From Streptomyces uncialis (GTDB lineage Bacteria > Actinomycetota > Actinomycetes > Streptomycetales > Streptomycetaceae): a DNA stretch of 64,000 bases. Shown one piece after another: positions 16,895 to 25,975 of the stretch (its first letter is position 1; the number at the start of each line of letters is the position of its first letter). Both the position numbers and the translations under genes were made by a program. The stretch lies in NCBI RefSeq assembly GCF_001905345.1, contig NZ_LFBV01000001.1, forward strand, positions 24,041 through 88,040, read 5' to 3'. Below the pieces are notes generated by a model. That model was not told the DNA's origin. It did no database searches and saw only the letters and a list, made by a program, of their open reading frames with translations.

Positions 16895-17575
16895 TTGGGG
16901 TTCCCCACCTGGGCGTACTTGTTCCGGTGCGGGTCCGGACGTGGGTGCGCAGTTCCCCGCGCCCCTGAGGTCGCGCCTCTTGCGGTTCCCGTTCGGCTGC
17001 GGGCGGCCCTTGGCTGCTCGCGCAGTTCCTCGCGCCCCTGAGGTTCCCCACCTGGGCGTACTTGTTCCGGTGCGGGTCGTTCGTGGGTGCGCAGTTCCCC
17101 GCGCCCCTGAGGTCGCGCCTCTTGCGGTTCCCGTTCGGCTGCGGACGGCCCTTGGTTCCTCGCGCCCCTTCGGGGGCGCCCGAGGCCCGCGTCCGCCCGG
17201 CAGCACCGCCCCAAAGGGGCGCGAGGAACCGCGCGAACCCACCGAGCGACGGCACAGCAACAAGTGCGTCCAGCCGGGCGTACCCAGGGGCGCGGGGAAC
17301 TGCGCATCCCCGTCCGACCCGCACCGGAACAAGTACGGGCACAGGTCGAAACCCAGGGGCGCGGGGAACTGCGCACCCGCGTCCGGCCCGCACCGGAAAA
17401 AGTACGGACACAGGTCGAAACCTAGGGGCGCGGGGAACTGCGCACCCCACGAGCGACGGCGCAGGAACAAGCCCGCCCAGCCGGGCGTACCCAGGGGCGC
17501 GAGGAACTGCGCACCCCCGTCCGGCCCGCACCGGAACAAGTCCGCCCAGCCGGGGAACCCCAGGGACGCCGGGGC
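16895..17575. repeat. Repeat island 1: two opposed runs of a ~69-bp unit
   Basis: About 680 bases of tandem diverged repeats between two minus-strand genes. In 17216-17575 the core GGGGCGCGGGGAACTGCGC is on the plus strand, with GGGG starts at 17216, 17287, 17356, 17425, 17494 and a degenerate one at 17563: four successive steps are exactly 69 bases. Between cores each unit carries a GCACCGGAACAAG element. In 16947-17167 the same core is on the minus strand (16947, 17021, 17090 and about 17154). The two runs therefore face each other around about 17190. Open frames through the island arise from the 69-base (23-codon) period and are not genes. Confidence 0.85.
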
Positions 17576-17591
17576 CCCGTAAGGACCCCGC

Positions 17592-18572
17592 TCAGGGGGT
17601 GGGGCTCAACGGCGCCGGGCCGTCCACGTCGGCGCCCTCCGCACCGGCCCCCCGCCCGGGACCGGCCCCCCGCACGGGAGCAGGCACACGCCCAACCGAG
17701 CCCGCCCCGGACGCGACGGTCCGCGACCCCCCGCCGACACCCGACGCCCGGCCCCCGGCCGCCCTGCTGAGGACCAGGACCCCCCACCCCGCGGCCACCG
17801 CGCCCGCGACGGCCAGCGCGACCCCCGCCGCGCCACCCCGTACCCCCTCCCCGAGGAGCACGAGACCGATCGCCGCCGCGGCCACGGGATTGGCGAGGGT
17901 GAGCATCGCGAGCGGAGCGCCGAGCCCCCCGCGGTACGCGGTCTGCGCGAGCAGCAGCCCCGCCGCGGCGAACCCGGCGACCAGCAGCGCGACCACGGCG
18001 GTCCGCACACTCAGCACCGGTTCCGACCCGTCGGTCGCCGCGACGGTCACCGTCTGGGTGAGCGCCGAGGCCACCCCGGAGGTGACCCCGGACGCGGTGG
18101 CGTGCCGCAGCCCCGGGCGGGTGCCGGGCCGCGCCAGCAGCCCGATGAGCAGCGTGGTCACCCCGGCGACGGCCAGCGCCTCCGGCAGCGACAGGGTCTG
18201 GTCCGGGGCGGGCCCCGACGCGGCGAGCGTCAGTGCGGCGAGCCCCGTGAGGGCCAGCGCGATGCCCCGCCACTCCGCCCCGCTCACCCGGCGCCCCGCG
18301 AGCCGCGCGCCCAGCGGCACCGCGGCGACCAGTGTCAGCGCGCCCAGCGGCTGCACCAGCGTCAGCGGTCCGAACCGCAGGGCCGCGACATGCAGCAGCG
18401 CCCCGAAGGCGTTCAGCCCGACGGACCCCCACCACGCCCAGGCGCCGAGCAGACGCCGCATCCCGCGGTCCCGGACGGTCCTCGACGCGAGCCGTTCCTG
18501 GGTGACGGCGGCACCGGCGTACGCGACGGCCGAGACGAGCGACAGCGCGACGGCGACGACGGTGGCGTTCAC
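17592..18572 (-). CDS. DMT-superfamily (EamA-like) transporter
   Basis: A 326-residue polytopic membrane protein with about nine or ten hydrophobic helices over residues 1-270 and a Gly/Ala-rich, probably disordered C-terminal tail. Segments such as LVQPLGALTLVAAVPLGARL and NPVAAAAIGLVLLGEG are typical of the two EamA repeats. GTG at 18572 has a GGGAGGA site; an earlier ATG at 18803 lies in non-coding sequence. It is divergent from a TetR gene with a 58-bp palindrome between them, so it is the likely target of that repressor, possibly as an efflux or export pump. Substrate unknown. Confidence 0.85.
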   Translation of the reverse strand: MNATVVAVALSLVSAVAYAGAAVTQERLASRTVRDRGMRRLLGAWAWWGSVGLNAFGALLHVAALRFGPLTLVQPLGALTLVAAVPLGARLAGRRVSGAEWRGIALALTGLAALTLAASGPAPDQTLSLPEALAVAGVTTLLIGLLARPGTRPGLRHATASGVTSGVASALTQTVTVAATDGSEPVLSVRTAVVALLVAGFAAAGLLLAQTAYRGGLGAPLAMLTLANPVAAAAIGLVLLGEGVRGGAAGVALAVAGAVAAGWGVLVLSRAAGGRASGVGGGSRTVASGAGSVGRVPAPVRGAGPGRGAGAEGADVDGPAPLSPTP

Positions 18573-18916
18573 CGGGTCCTCCCACGGCCGGGGAGGGACC
18601 GGCGCACGGGCAGCGTGCCGTTCCGCCCGCCCCACGCGCCCCGCGCCGGGGAGCGCGGAACGCCGAGCCCCGGGAGAGGGAGTGCTCGGTGCGGCTCCGG
18701 TGCGGAAGACCCGGTGCGGGAATCCATTCCGGCCCCTTTGCGTGAGGTGTGTGCGGCGGTGCGTGCCCGGCCGTCCGCCCAGGTGGGACAGGGCCGACGG
18801 CATTCATCGATACGCCAGTGTACCGATACGGGCCCGTATCGGTACACTGGCGTATCGATGAGGCGGCCGGATCGTGACCGACCGGGGCCTCCGGACCGGG
18901 AGGAGGGCGGAAGAGC
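18573..18916. other. Divergent control region, transporter / TetR gene
   Basis: About 340 bases. The only strong structure is the 58-bp palindrome at 18804-18861, located 55 bases before the TetR ATG and 231 bases before the transporter GTG. The transporter-side 200 bases are GC-rich and show no gene and no clear promoter hexamers. Confidence 0.6.
18804..18861. promoter_or_regulatory. 58-bp perfect palindrome, probable TetR operator
   Basis: Every base of 18804-18832 pairs with 18833-18861; the centre is GGGCCC and the ends are TCATCGAT and ATCGATGA. Inside each arm the heptamer CGATACG occurs twice, 16 bases apart, so the site may hold several overlapping dimer sites. It is just upstream of the TetR gene and in the divergent region of the transporter gene, the usual place for an operator of a TetR repressor. 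A cruciform could form. Confidence 0.85.
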
Positions 18917-19576
18917 ATGCGGGAAGCGTCCGCCGCGGCACGCCGCTCCAAGATCACTCCGGAGCGCGAGCGGGAGTTCTACACCGTCGCGCTGGACCTG
19001 CTGCGCGCGAGCGGCTACGAGACGCTGAGCATGGAAGGCGTCGCCGCCCGCGCCCGGTGCGGCAAGTCGACCCTGTACCGGCAGTGGGGGACCAAGGCCC
19101 GGTTCGTCGCCGCCGCGCTCCGCTCGGAGCGCTGTCCCCGGTTCGCCGGGATCGACACCGGGAGCCTCGCCGGGGACCTGAGGGCGGCGGCCCGCGCGGC
19201 CGGCGCGGAGTCCTGCGACGACACCAGGCTGCTGCACGCCCTCGGCCACACCACCCTCCAGGACGACGAACTCCAGCGGGCGCTGTGCGAGGCGCTGGTC
19301 GAGCCGGAACTGGTCGAACTCGACGCGATGGTCGCGCGCGCCGTCGCGCGCGGGGAGATCCCGGCCGGACACCCGGCGGCGGACTTCGTCGCGGCCCAGC
19401 TCTTCGGGGTCACCCGGGTCCGGCCCCAGCTGGAGGGCCGGTTCGCCGACCCCGAGTACCTGGTCCGGCTGGTGGACGCCGTGATCCTGCCCGCGTTCGG
19501 CCTCGGGACGGCCGTCCCGGCGGCGGCGCACCCGCTCGCCGAGAAGCCGGACACCGGAGCCGAACGCTCCCCCTGA
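18917..19576 (+). CDS. TetR-family transcriptional regulator
   Basis: A 219-residue regulator. The N-terminal HTH spans about residues 20-65, with MEGVAARARCGKSTLYRQW as the HTH core; the rest is the helical ligand and dimerisation domain, including an LVEPELVELDAMVARAV segment common in TetR_C11-type proteins. ATG at 18917 follows GGAGGGCGGAAGAG. It is divergent from the EamA-like transporter and preceded by the 58-bp palindrome, so autorepression plus repression of the transporter is the simple model. The inducing ligand is unknown. Confidence 0.9.
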   Translation: MREASAAARRSKITPEREREFYTVALDLLRASGYETLSMEGVAARARCGKSTLYRQWGTKARFVAAALRSERCPRFAGIDTGSLAGDLRAAARAAGAESCDDTRLLHALGHTTLQDDELQRALCEALVEPELVELDAMVARAVARGEIPAGHPAADFVAAQLFGVTRVRPQLEGRFADPEYLVRLVDAVILPAFGLGTAVPAAAHPLAEKPDTGAERSP

Positions 19577-19798
19577 ACGGCGGCCCGCCGCCCCTGGGAT
19601 GACCGGTGGGCGGACCGCCGCGCGCCGCACCGTGGGGACGGGGGCGGCGCGCACCCGGCCGGGCGGGCCGTCCTCGTGAGCCATGCGGCCGCGCGCGGAC
19701 GACCCGCCCGGTCCGCTCCGCCCCCACCTGGCCGACCCGCTCCACGCGAGCCCCGGCGGCGAACGGGGAGTACCGAGGGGCCGATCCGGCAGAGGACC

Positions 19799-20737
19799 CT
19801 AAGCGGCCTGGCCGTTGCCCGAGCCCCTGGCGGACTTCTTGATGCCCTCGGTGATCTCGTCCATCACCGACAGCGCGGGCGCCTTGTCGCTGACGTCGAA
19901 GCCGAACCGTACGACCACGAACTGCCGTGCGTCGTGCGGCGAGGGGAAGGCCAGCGACTGGACGTACCCGTCGTCGCCCTTCTCGGTGACGACCTTCCAG
20001 CGGACCAGATGGCCCTTCCCGCCCGCGACGGTCACCGGCTTGTCCGCGATCTCGTCGTGCGAGGTGAGGTCGCCGTACGAATCGGAGCCGTACGCCTCCT
20101 CGGCGGCGTCCGCGATGTCCGCCTCCGCCATCGCCCGCGCGGTGCGCTCCGTCCGCTTGAGCGCCGCCGCCGGGGCGGAGTGCGCCCCCGCCCGCGCACA
20201 GCTCTTCGTGGCGTCCCCCGGGCACGGGTACGGCCCCGTCGACACCTGCGCCCCCACGATGCCCGAATCGCCCGACCAGCCCTCGGGCACCGGCAGACTG
20301 ATCCCGCTCGCCGGGTCGGCCGCGAAGCCCTTCTCGCCCTGCGGGGCGCCCGGCCGCGAGGGTGCGCCCGGGGCGCCGGGGCCGCCCTCGGGGGTGGCGC
20401 TCTCCGGGCCGCCGGGCGATTTCGGGCTGGGAGCGGTCGCCGTGCGGTCGCCGTCCTTGTCGTCGTCCAGGGTCAGCGCGTACACCCCGCCGGCCAGACC
20501 CCCGAGGACGGCAAGGGCGACGACCGCGCCTATCGCCGCGCGGACCGCCTTGCGCCGCTTCGCCGGGGGCGGGGCGACGGCCCACTGCGGATAGGCGGGC
20601 GGAGCCCAGGCGCCGGACGCGCCGAGCGCACGGGTCTGCTCCGTCCACGCGTTGCCGTCCCACCAGCGTTCCGTGGGCGGTCCGTCACTTCTCTGTCCGG
20701 GGTCGGGGTACCAGCCGGGCGGCGTCATGTGGGTCAT
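19799..20737 (-). CDS. DUF2510-domain membrane-anchored protein
   Basis: A 312-residue protein. Residues 4-33 form a DUF2510 domain (TPPGWYPDPG ... RWWDGNAWTEQT), usually cytoplasmic. One membrane helix lies at about 66-88 (AAIGAVVALAVLGGLAGGVYAL), then a Pro/Gly/Ser-rich linker and an extracytoplasmic domain of about 180 residues of unknown fold. No ribosome site precedes either candidate ATG (20737, 20728), but TAGTGT six bases before 20737 could be a -10, giving a leaderless mRNA. Function unknown. It converges with the TetR gene. Confidence 0.82.
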   Translation of the reverse strand: MTHMTPPGWYPDPGQRSDGPPTERWWDGNAWTEQTRALGASGAWAPPAYPQWAVAPPPAKRRKAVRAAIGAVVALAVLGGLAGGVYALTLDDDKDGDRTATAPSPKSPGGPESATPEGGPGAPGAPSRPGAPQGEKGFAADPASGISLPVPEGWSGDSGIVGAQVSTGPYPCPGDATKSCARAGAHSAPAAALKRTERTARAMAEADIADAAEEAYGSDSYGDLTSHDEIADKPVTVAGGKGHLVRWKVVTEKGDDGYVQSLAFPSPHDARQFVVVRFGFDVSDKAPALSVMDEITEGIKKSARGSGNGQAA

Positions 20738-21013
20738 GCGCCCACACTAGGAGCCGTGCCTGAAAGCGGGATGAGAGGGGGACCCTCCACCACGGGGCCC
20801 CCACCAGCGGCGAAGCGTTCCGGCCAACTCCCCGCGCACCCCTCGCGCACACGCTCCGCGATCGGACCGTCACGTAAAGCATATCCACCGCGGTTCGCGC
20901 AAGCTCGTCACCCGACCTGGGACAACCTGCCCTGACAGCACGCGCGTCAGCGATCCGGCCAGCTAACCTCAGGGGTCTGCAAGCCGGTTGAGCGAATCTG
21001 GGGAGGTTGCGGG

Positions 21014-23716
21014 ATGACGCAGGGACCGTCGGACCCGTCCGGTGCCGACGCGCTGTGGGAACGCGAGAGCGAGATCGCCGCGGCGGAACAGGCCATCGAA
21101 CGACTGTGTGCGGAGACACCGGCGGCCTCGGCGGGGCGTCCCGCCAGGCCCGGCAGCCTCCTGGTCTTCACTGGGGTCCCCGGGATCGGCAAGACCGCGC
21201 TGCTCACCCGGGTCCGGCGGACGGCCGAGAGCCGCGGGTGCACGGTCTGGTCGGCGCGCGGCGGCGAGACCCTGACCTCCGTCCCCTTCAACGTCGTACG
21301 GCAGTTGCTCCAGCCCGCGCTCATCACCCTCACCCCGGACGAGGCGAGGGTCCATCTCGGCGAGTGGTACGGGATCGCCGGACCGGCGCTCGGCATCGCG
21401 GAGCCGAGCGGACCGCCCGCCGACCCGCAGGGCGTCTGCGACGGACTCGAACACGGCGTCGGCCGGCTCGCGGACGCCTTGTTCCCACTGGTCCTGCTCG
21501 TGGACGACGCCCACTGGGCCGACCCCGAGACCCTGCGCTGGCTGGCCGGATTCGCCGAACGGCTGGACGAGATGCGGGTCCTCGTGGTGGTCGCGCACCG
21601 CCCGGTCGACCCCGGCAGCGCCGCCGCGCCCCATCTGGACCGCATCGGGCAGGCCGCCCGGCCCAGCGCCTCGCTGAAGAGCCTCACCCCGGACGCGGCG
21701 GCCGGACTCACCCGCGCCCGGCTCGGCGCCCACGCGGACGACCCGTTCTGCCGCCAGGTCTGGGCGGTCACCGGCGGCAACCCGTTCGACACCGTGGAAC
21801 TCCTCGCCAAGGTCCAGGACCAGGAACTGGAACCGACCGAGTCGTCCGCCGACGAACTGCGCGGACTCAACCGGTCGACCCGCGGCGGCGGACTGCTCGC
21901 CCGGCTCGACGAACTCGGTCTGAGCACCCGCAAGGTCGCGAGGGCCGCCGCGATACTCGGCACCGACATCCCGCTCGACGTCGTCGCGAAACTCGCGATG
22001 CTCCCCGAGGAAGCGGCCGGCAGATGCGTCGAGGAACTGCGGGTCGCCCGTGTCCTCGCCCGCCCCGGTGCCCAGCCCGGCTCCCTGCCCGACCGGCTGG
22101 AGTTCCTGCACCCGCTGATCGCCAGCGCCATCTACCAGGCCATCCCCAGCGGCACCCGCACCGTCATGCACGGGCTGGCGGCCGAGGCGGTGCGGCTGGC
22201 CGGGCAGGGCGCCGCCGCCGCGGCCCGCCATCTGCTGGAGGTCCATCCGGACGACGACCCCGAACTGGTCGAGCAGATGCGGGCCGCCGCCCGCGAACAC
22301 CTCGCCGTGGGCGCGCCCGAGGCCGCCGTCCGCTGTCTGGAACGCGCGCTGCGGGAGCCGCCGTCGGACGACTACCGGGCGGAGGTCCTGTTCGAACTCG
22401 GCTGCGCGACCCTGCTGACCTCGCCCGCCCGGACCATCGGCCATCTGCGGGAAGCCCTCGCCGCCTCCGGACTGGAGGGCAAGACCCGGGTCGACGCCGT
22501 CTGCCAGCTCGCCCAGGCACTCGTCCACAACGATCAGCTGGCGGAGGCCATCCAGGTGATCGACGAGGAGGCCGAGCGGCTGGCACCCGGCCCGCAGCGG
22601 CTGCGGCTCCAGGCCCTGCACTACATGTGGGAGGGCATTCACGCCGATGAGGAGGACTCCACCGGCCGGTCCCGCAGCCTCGCCGCGCTCGCCGAGCCCC
22701 TCACCGGCCGCGACAACTCCGAACGCGCGCTGCTGATCATCCGCGGCTTCGACGCGATGACCCGCGGCGAGAACGCCGAACTGGTCGTCGAGCTGTGCGA
22801 CCGGTCCCTGATGAACGGCGTACTGCCGCCCGGACTCGGCTGGACCGACTCCGAGTGGGGCTTCGAACTGCTGATGATGCTGGGCAGTTCGTATCTGTTC
22901 AGCGACCGGCTCGACCGCGCCGAGAGCCTGTTCGGTGACGCGCTGCGCGTCTACCAGGCCAAGGGCTGGAGCGGTGGCCATCTAGCCCTGGCACACGCCT
23001 TCGTCGGATTCGTGCTGCGCAGACGCGGCAAACTCGCCGACGCCGAGGGCTTCCTGAGGGAAGCGCTGCGGCTGGCCGACCGGGTCGGCAGCGGACTGCC
23101 CATGCACTGGGACGCGGCCTGCATGCTCATCGACACCCTGACCGCCCGCGGCCATGTCGCCCAGGCCCTGGAGATCGTCGAGCGTTACGGTGTCACCCCG
23201 CCGTACCCGTCCACGATCATCATGCCGGACGCCGACTCCGTGCGCGGCAGGCTGCTGATCGAGGCCGGGCGGGTCAAGGAGGGCATCCGGGCGCTGGAGT
23301 CGGCGGAGAAGGCCGCGGCCACCGGCGGACGGCACAACACGATCATGTCCACCTGGGCCGCCGATCTGGCCCGCGCGCTCGCCAAGGACGATCCGGACCG
23401 GGCCGCCGGACTCGCCGCCGAGGCCCGCACCCAGGCCGAGCGCTTCGGGACCGACACCGCCATAGGGGAGGCCCTGCGGTGCGCGGCGGCGCTGGAGACC
23501 GGGCAGCGGGCCGTCACGCTGTACGCGCAGGCGGCGGCCTATCTGGAGGCGTCGCCCTGCGCCTATGAGCACGCGGTCGCCCGGATCGACTACGGGATCG
23601 CCGCCCGCTCGGTCACCGAACTGACCCGCGGTCTGGCCCTCGCCCGCGCCTGCGGGGCCGACGGACTCGTGGCCCGCGCCGAGCACGTCCTGGAATCGGG
23701 CCGCGGACTGGGCTGA
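21014..23716 (+). CDS. LAL-like AAA ATPase lacking a LuxR helix-turn-helix
   Basis: A 900-residue STAND-type ATPase with Walker A GVPGIGKT at 54-61, Walker B LVLLVDDAHWAD near 160, and a long C-terminal half of Ala/Leu-rich helical repeats. This is the architecture of large LuxR-type (LAL) regulators, but those end in a LuxR HTH of about 60 residues. Here the protein stops at ARAEHVLESGRGLG with no HTH, and none is visible in the other frames downstream. ATG at 21014 follows GGGGAGG. It may signal through protein contacts instead of binding DNA. It is a single-gene unit between two genes of the opposite strand. Confidence 0.85.
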   Translation: MTQGPSDPSGADALWERESEIAAAEQAIERLCAETPAASAGRPARPGSLLVFTGVPGIGKTALLTRVRRTAESRGCTVWSARGGETLTSVPFNVVRQLLQPALITLTPDEARVHLGEWYGIAGPALGIAEPSGPPADPQGVCDGLEHGVGRLADALFPLVLLVDDAHWADPETLRWLAGFAERLDEMRVLVVVAHRPVDPGSAAAPHLDRIGQAARPSASLKSLTPDAAAGLTRARLGAHADDPFCRQVWAVTGGNPFDTVELLAKVQDQELEPTESSADELRGLNRSTRGGGLLARLDELGLSTRKVARAAAILGTDIPLDVVAKLAMLPEEAAGRCVEELRVARVLARPGAQPGSLPDRLEFLHPLIASAIYQAIPSGTRTVMHGLAAEAVRLAGQGAAAAARHLLEVHPDDDPELVEQMRAAAREHLAVGAPEAAVRCLERALREPPSDDYRAEVLFELGCATLLTSPARTIGHLREALAASGLEGKTRVDAVCQLAQALVHNDQLAEAIQVIDEEAERLAPGPQRLRLQALHYMWEGIHADEEDSTGRSRSLAALAEPLTGRDNSERALLIIRGFDAMTRGENAELVVELCDRSLMNGVLPPGLGWTDSEWGFELLMMLGSSYLFSDRLDRAESLFGDALRVYQAKGWSGGHLALAHAFVGFVLRRRGKLADAEGFLREALRLADRVGSGLPMHWDAACMLIDTLTARGHVAQALEIVERYGVTPPYPSTIIMPDADSVRGRLLIEAGRVKEGIRALESAEKAAATGGRHNTIMSTWAADLARALAKDDPDRAAGLAAEARTQAERFGTDTAIGEALRCAAALETGQRAVTLYAQAAAYLEASPCAYEHAVARIDYGIAARSVTELTRGLALARACGADGLVARAEHVLESGRGLG

Positions 23717-23759
23717 GCCGGTGGACGGCCCCCCGCCGGAGCCCGGGGCGGCCCGCCGC

Positions 23760-24704
23760 TCAGCGCGCCACCAGCATCACCCACACCGGCCCGGACGCGA
23801 CATCCAGCGGATCGCCGTCCGGGGTGGTGAACGTCGTCGTGTCGCGCTCCGACCGGCGCTGCCACTCACCCGCGTGGGCCCGGCCGTCGCGCAGCACCTC
23901 CGCGTCGCCCGACCCCACGGTCACGGTCAGCGGGGAGTTGTTGCCCATGAAGTCCTGGAACTGCGACTCCTTGATCTCCACCCGCTGGACGACGACGGTC
24001 GCCGCGGTCACCGGCGTACCGTCGGGCTCGGTCGCCGGTCTGCCGTCCATCGCGATCAGCCAGCGGCCCTGGTCGGCCGACCAGGTGAAGGTGAACCGCG
24101 AGGAAGGGAAACGCACGGTGCGTTCGGCCACCCGCTCCCCGCCGTCCGGCGCCGGACCGCCGCGCAGCCCGGCCCGCTCCAGAGCCTTCGCCCCGGCCGT
24201 GCGGTCCTGCACCCGCGGCGGGCGGACGTACAGATTGTGGGGCGCCGTCCGCTCGGGGTCCCGGACGAAGGCGCCCGACGGGGCGTCCCCGGGGGTCACC
24301 GGCCGCAGCGGCGCCGCGTCGATCAGCGGCAGCAGCTTGGACTGGGCGCCGGAGAACACCAGCGTGGGGTCCTGGAACTGCGCCAGCAGCTCCAGATCGG
24401 ACTCCCGGGCGCTGCGCACCGGCCCCACGGAGTCCGGGAGCTTCGTCGCGTACAGCGCCATCAGCCTGCTCAGCCCCGCCTCGACCTGCTCCGCGTAGAC
24501 CACGTCCGCCGCGTTCAGACCGGTCTGCGGACGGGCCTGCGGGGCATTGTCGATCTTCACGGCGAGCAGCGGCCCGGACGACTCCGCGGGCGATTCCGAC
24601 GGGCCCGGTGACGAGCCGCCGGAGCACGCGCCCGCCAGGACGGCGAGCATCACCGCGATCACGACGCCGAGCGCGCCGTGCCTTGCACGAGCCGACCGTT
24701 CCAT
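23760..24704 (-). CDS. DUF3048 (YerB-like) lipoprotein
   Basis: A 314-residue secreted protein. A signal peptide at 1-27 ends in the lipobox LAGAC, then a Ser/Pro/Gly linker, then two DUF3048 halves: VKIDNAPQARPQTGLNAADVVYAEQVEAG and the later TFTWSADQGRWLIAMDGRP region. The YerB family is widespread in Gram-positives and its function is not established. ATG at 24704 places the lipobox correctly; an ATG 12 codons earlier would add a charged extension. It converges with the LAL-like gene, 43 bases away. Confidence 0.88.
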   Translation of the reverse strand: MERSARARHGALGVVIAVMLAVLAGACSGGSSPGPSESPAESSGPLLAVKIDNAPQARPQTGLNAADVVYAEQVEAGLSRLMALYATKLPDSVGPVRSARESDLELLAQFQDPTLVFSGAQSKLLPLIDAAPLRPVTPGDAPSGAFVRDPERTAPHNLYVRPPRVQDRTAGAKALERAGLRGGPAPDGGERVAERTVRFPSSRFTFTWSADQGRWLIAMDGRPATEPDGTPVTAATVVVQRVEIKESQFQDFMGNNSPLTVTVGSGDAEVLRDGRAHAGEWQRRSERDTTTFTTPDGDPLDVASGPVWVMLVAR

Positions 24705-24837
24705 CTGTCTGCACCCCCGGAGGCGAGCGTGGGTTCTCACGGTACGACGGCGAGGACGGTCCGACCCCTCGGGCGGTTCCCATGGGCCGGGCGGCGCACG
24801 AGGCGGGCGCCGCCCACCCGGGTGCCCGCGCGCCCGT

Positions 24838-25902
24838 TCACGCGCCCAGGATCTCCCCCAGGTCGTAGCGCACGGGCTCGTCCAGCTGCTCGAACGTGCA
24901 GCTCTCCGGGGTCCGGTCCGGGCGCCAGCGGCGGAACCGGGCGGTGTGCCGGAACCGCGCCCCGTTCTCCATATGGTCGTATGCCACCTCGCACACCCGC
25001 TCCGGGCGCACCGGCACCCATGACAGGTCCTTCTTGCCCGACCAGCGGCTCGGCGCCCCCGGCAGCCGCGCCGACGCGTGCGCCGCCTCGTCCGCCCACG
25101 CCGCCCAGGGATGCTCAGCCGCCGACTCCATCCGCAGCGGCTCCAGCTCCGTGACCAGTTCCGCCCGGCGCTTCATCGGGAAGGCCGCGCAGACCCCCAC
25201 ATGCTGGAGCGCGCCCGTGTCGTCGTACAGCCCCAGCAGCAGCGAGCCGACCACCGGGCCCGACTTGTGGAAGCGGTAGCCCGCCACGACCACATCGGCG
25301 GTCCGTTCGTGCTTGACCTTGAACATCAGCCGCTCGTTCTGCCGGTACGGCAGATCCAGCGGTTTGGCGACGACCCCGTCGAGGCCCGCGCCCTCATAGG
25401 TCTCGAACCAGGAGCGCGCCACCTCCGCGTCGGTGGTCGCGGGCGCCAGATGGACCGGGGGAGCGGCCGCCGCCAGCGCCCCGGCGAGCAGCGCGCGGCG
25501 GTCGGTCAGCGGGGTGTCCAGGAGGGCGTCGTCACCGAGGGCCAGCAGATCGAAGGCGACGAACGACGCGGGGGTGCGCTCGGCGAGCGTGCGGACCCGG
25601 GAGTCGGCCGGGTGGATACGTTCGGTGAGCGCGTCGAAGTCCAGCCGTCCGTCCCGGGCGATGACGATCTCGCCGTCGACCACGCACCGCGCGGGCAGCC
25701 GGTCCGCCAGCGCGGCCACCAGCTCGGGGAAGTACCGGGTCAGCGGCTTGCCGGTACGGCTGCCCAGCTCCAGCTCGGGACCGTCCCGGAAGACGATCGC
25801 GCGGAAGCCGTCCCACTTCGCCTCGTACTGCATCCCCGGCGGGATGTCCGGCACGGACTTGGCGAGCATCGGCTTCACAGGGGGCATCACCGGCAGGTCC
25901 AT
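24838..25902 (-). CDS. ATP-dependent DNA ligase (LigC/LigD ligase type)
   Basis: A 354-residue ligase. The nucleotidyltransferase motif YEAKWDGFR contains the lysine that accepts AMP (Lys29); further motifs are ARCVVDGEIV, SFVAFDLLAL, GLDGVVAKPLD and LMFKVKHER. An OB-fold C-terminal domain follows (LLLGLYDDTG). This is the ATP-dependent family of bacterial end joining and repair. It is divergent from the LigD-type polymerase gene with only 73 bases between them, so ligase and polymerase are probably co-regulated. No Ku gene is in the window. Confidence 0.93.
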   Translation of the reverse strand: MDLPVMPPVKPMLAKSVPDIPPGMQYEAKWDGFRAIVFRDGPELELGSRTGKPLTRYFPELVAALADRLPARCVVDGEIVIARDGRLDFDALTERIHPADSRVRTLAERTPASFVAFDLLALGDDALLDTPLTDRRALLAGALAAAAPPVHLAPATTDAEVARSWFETYEGAGLDGVVAKPLDLPYRQNERLMFKVKHERTADVVVAGYRFHKSGPVVGSLLLGLYDDTGALQHVGVCAAFPMKRRAELVTELEPLRMESAAEHPWAAWADEAAHASARLPGAPSRWSGKKDLSWVPVRPERVCEVAYDHMENGARFRHTARFRRWRPDRTPESCTFEQLDEPVRYDLGEILGA

Positions 25903-25975
25903 ACCGCGATTCTGCCCGGCGCGGCGTCATTCGTCCCGATATGCGGCCCGAGTGGCAGGCGTCTACGGTGACCGC

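Noticed and set aside
16863..17540. Minus-strand extension of the GH4 frame and other frames through repeat island 1
   Set aside because: The translation (recurrent GCAVPRAP units) reflects the 69-base repeat period; no homology or ribosome site.
20969..22981. 670-codon minus-strand frame antisense to the LAL-like ATPase
   Set aside because: No domains, repetitive Gly/Gln/Arg composition; shadow of the real gene.
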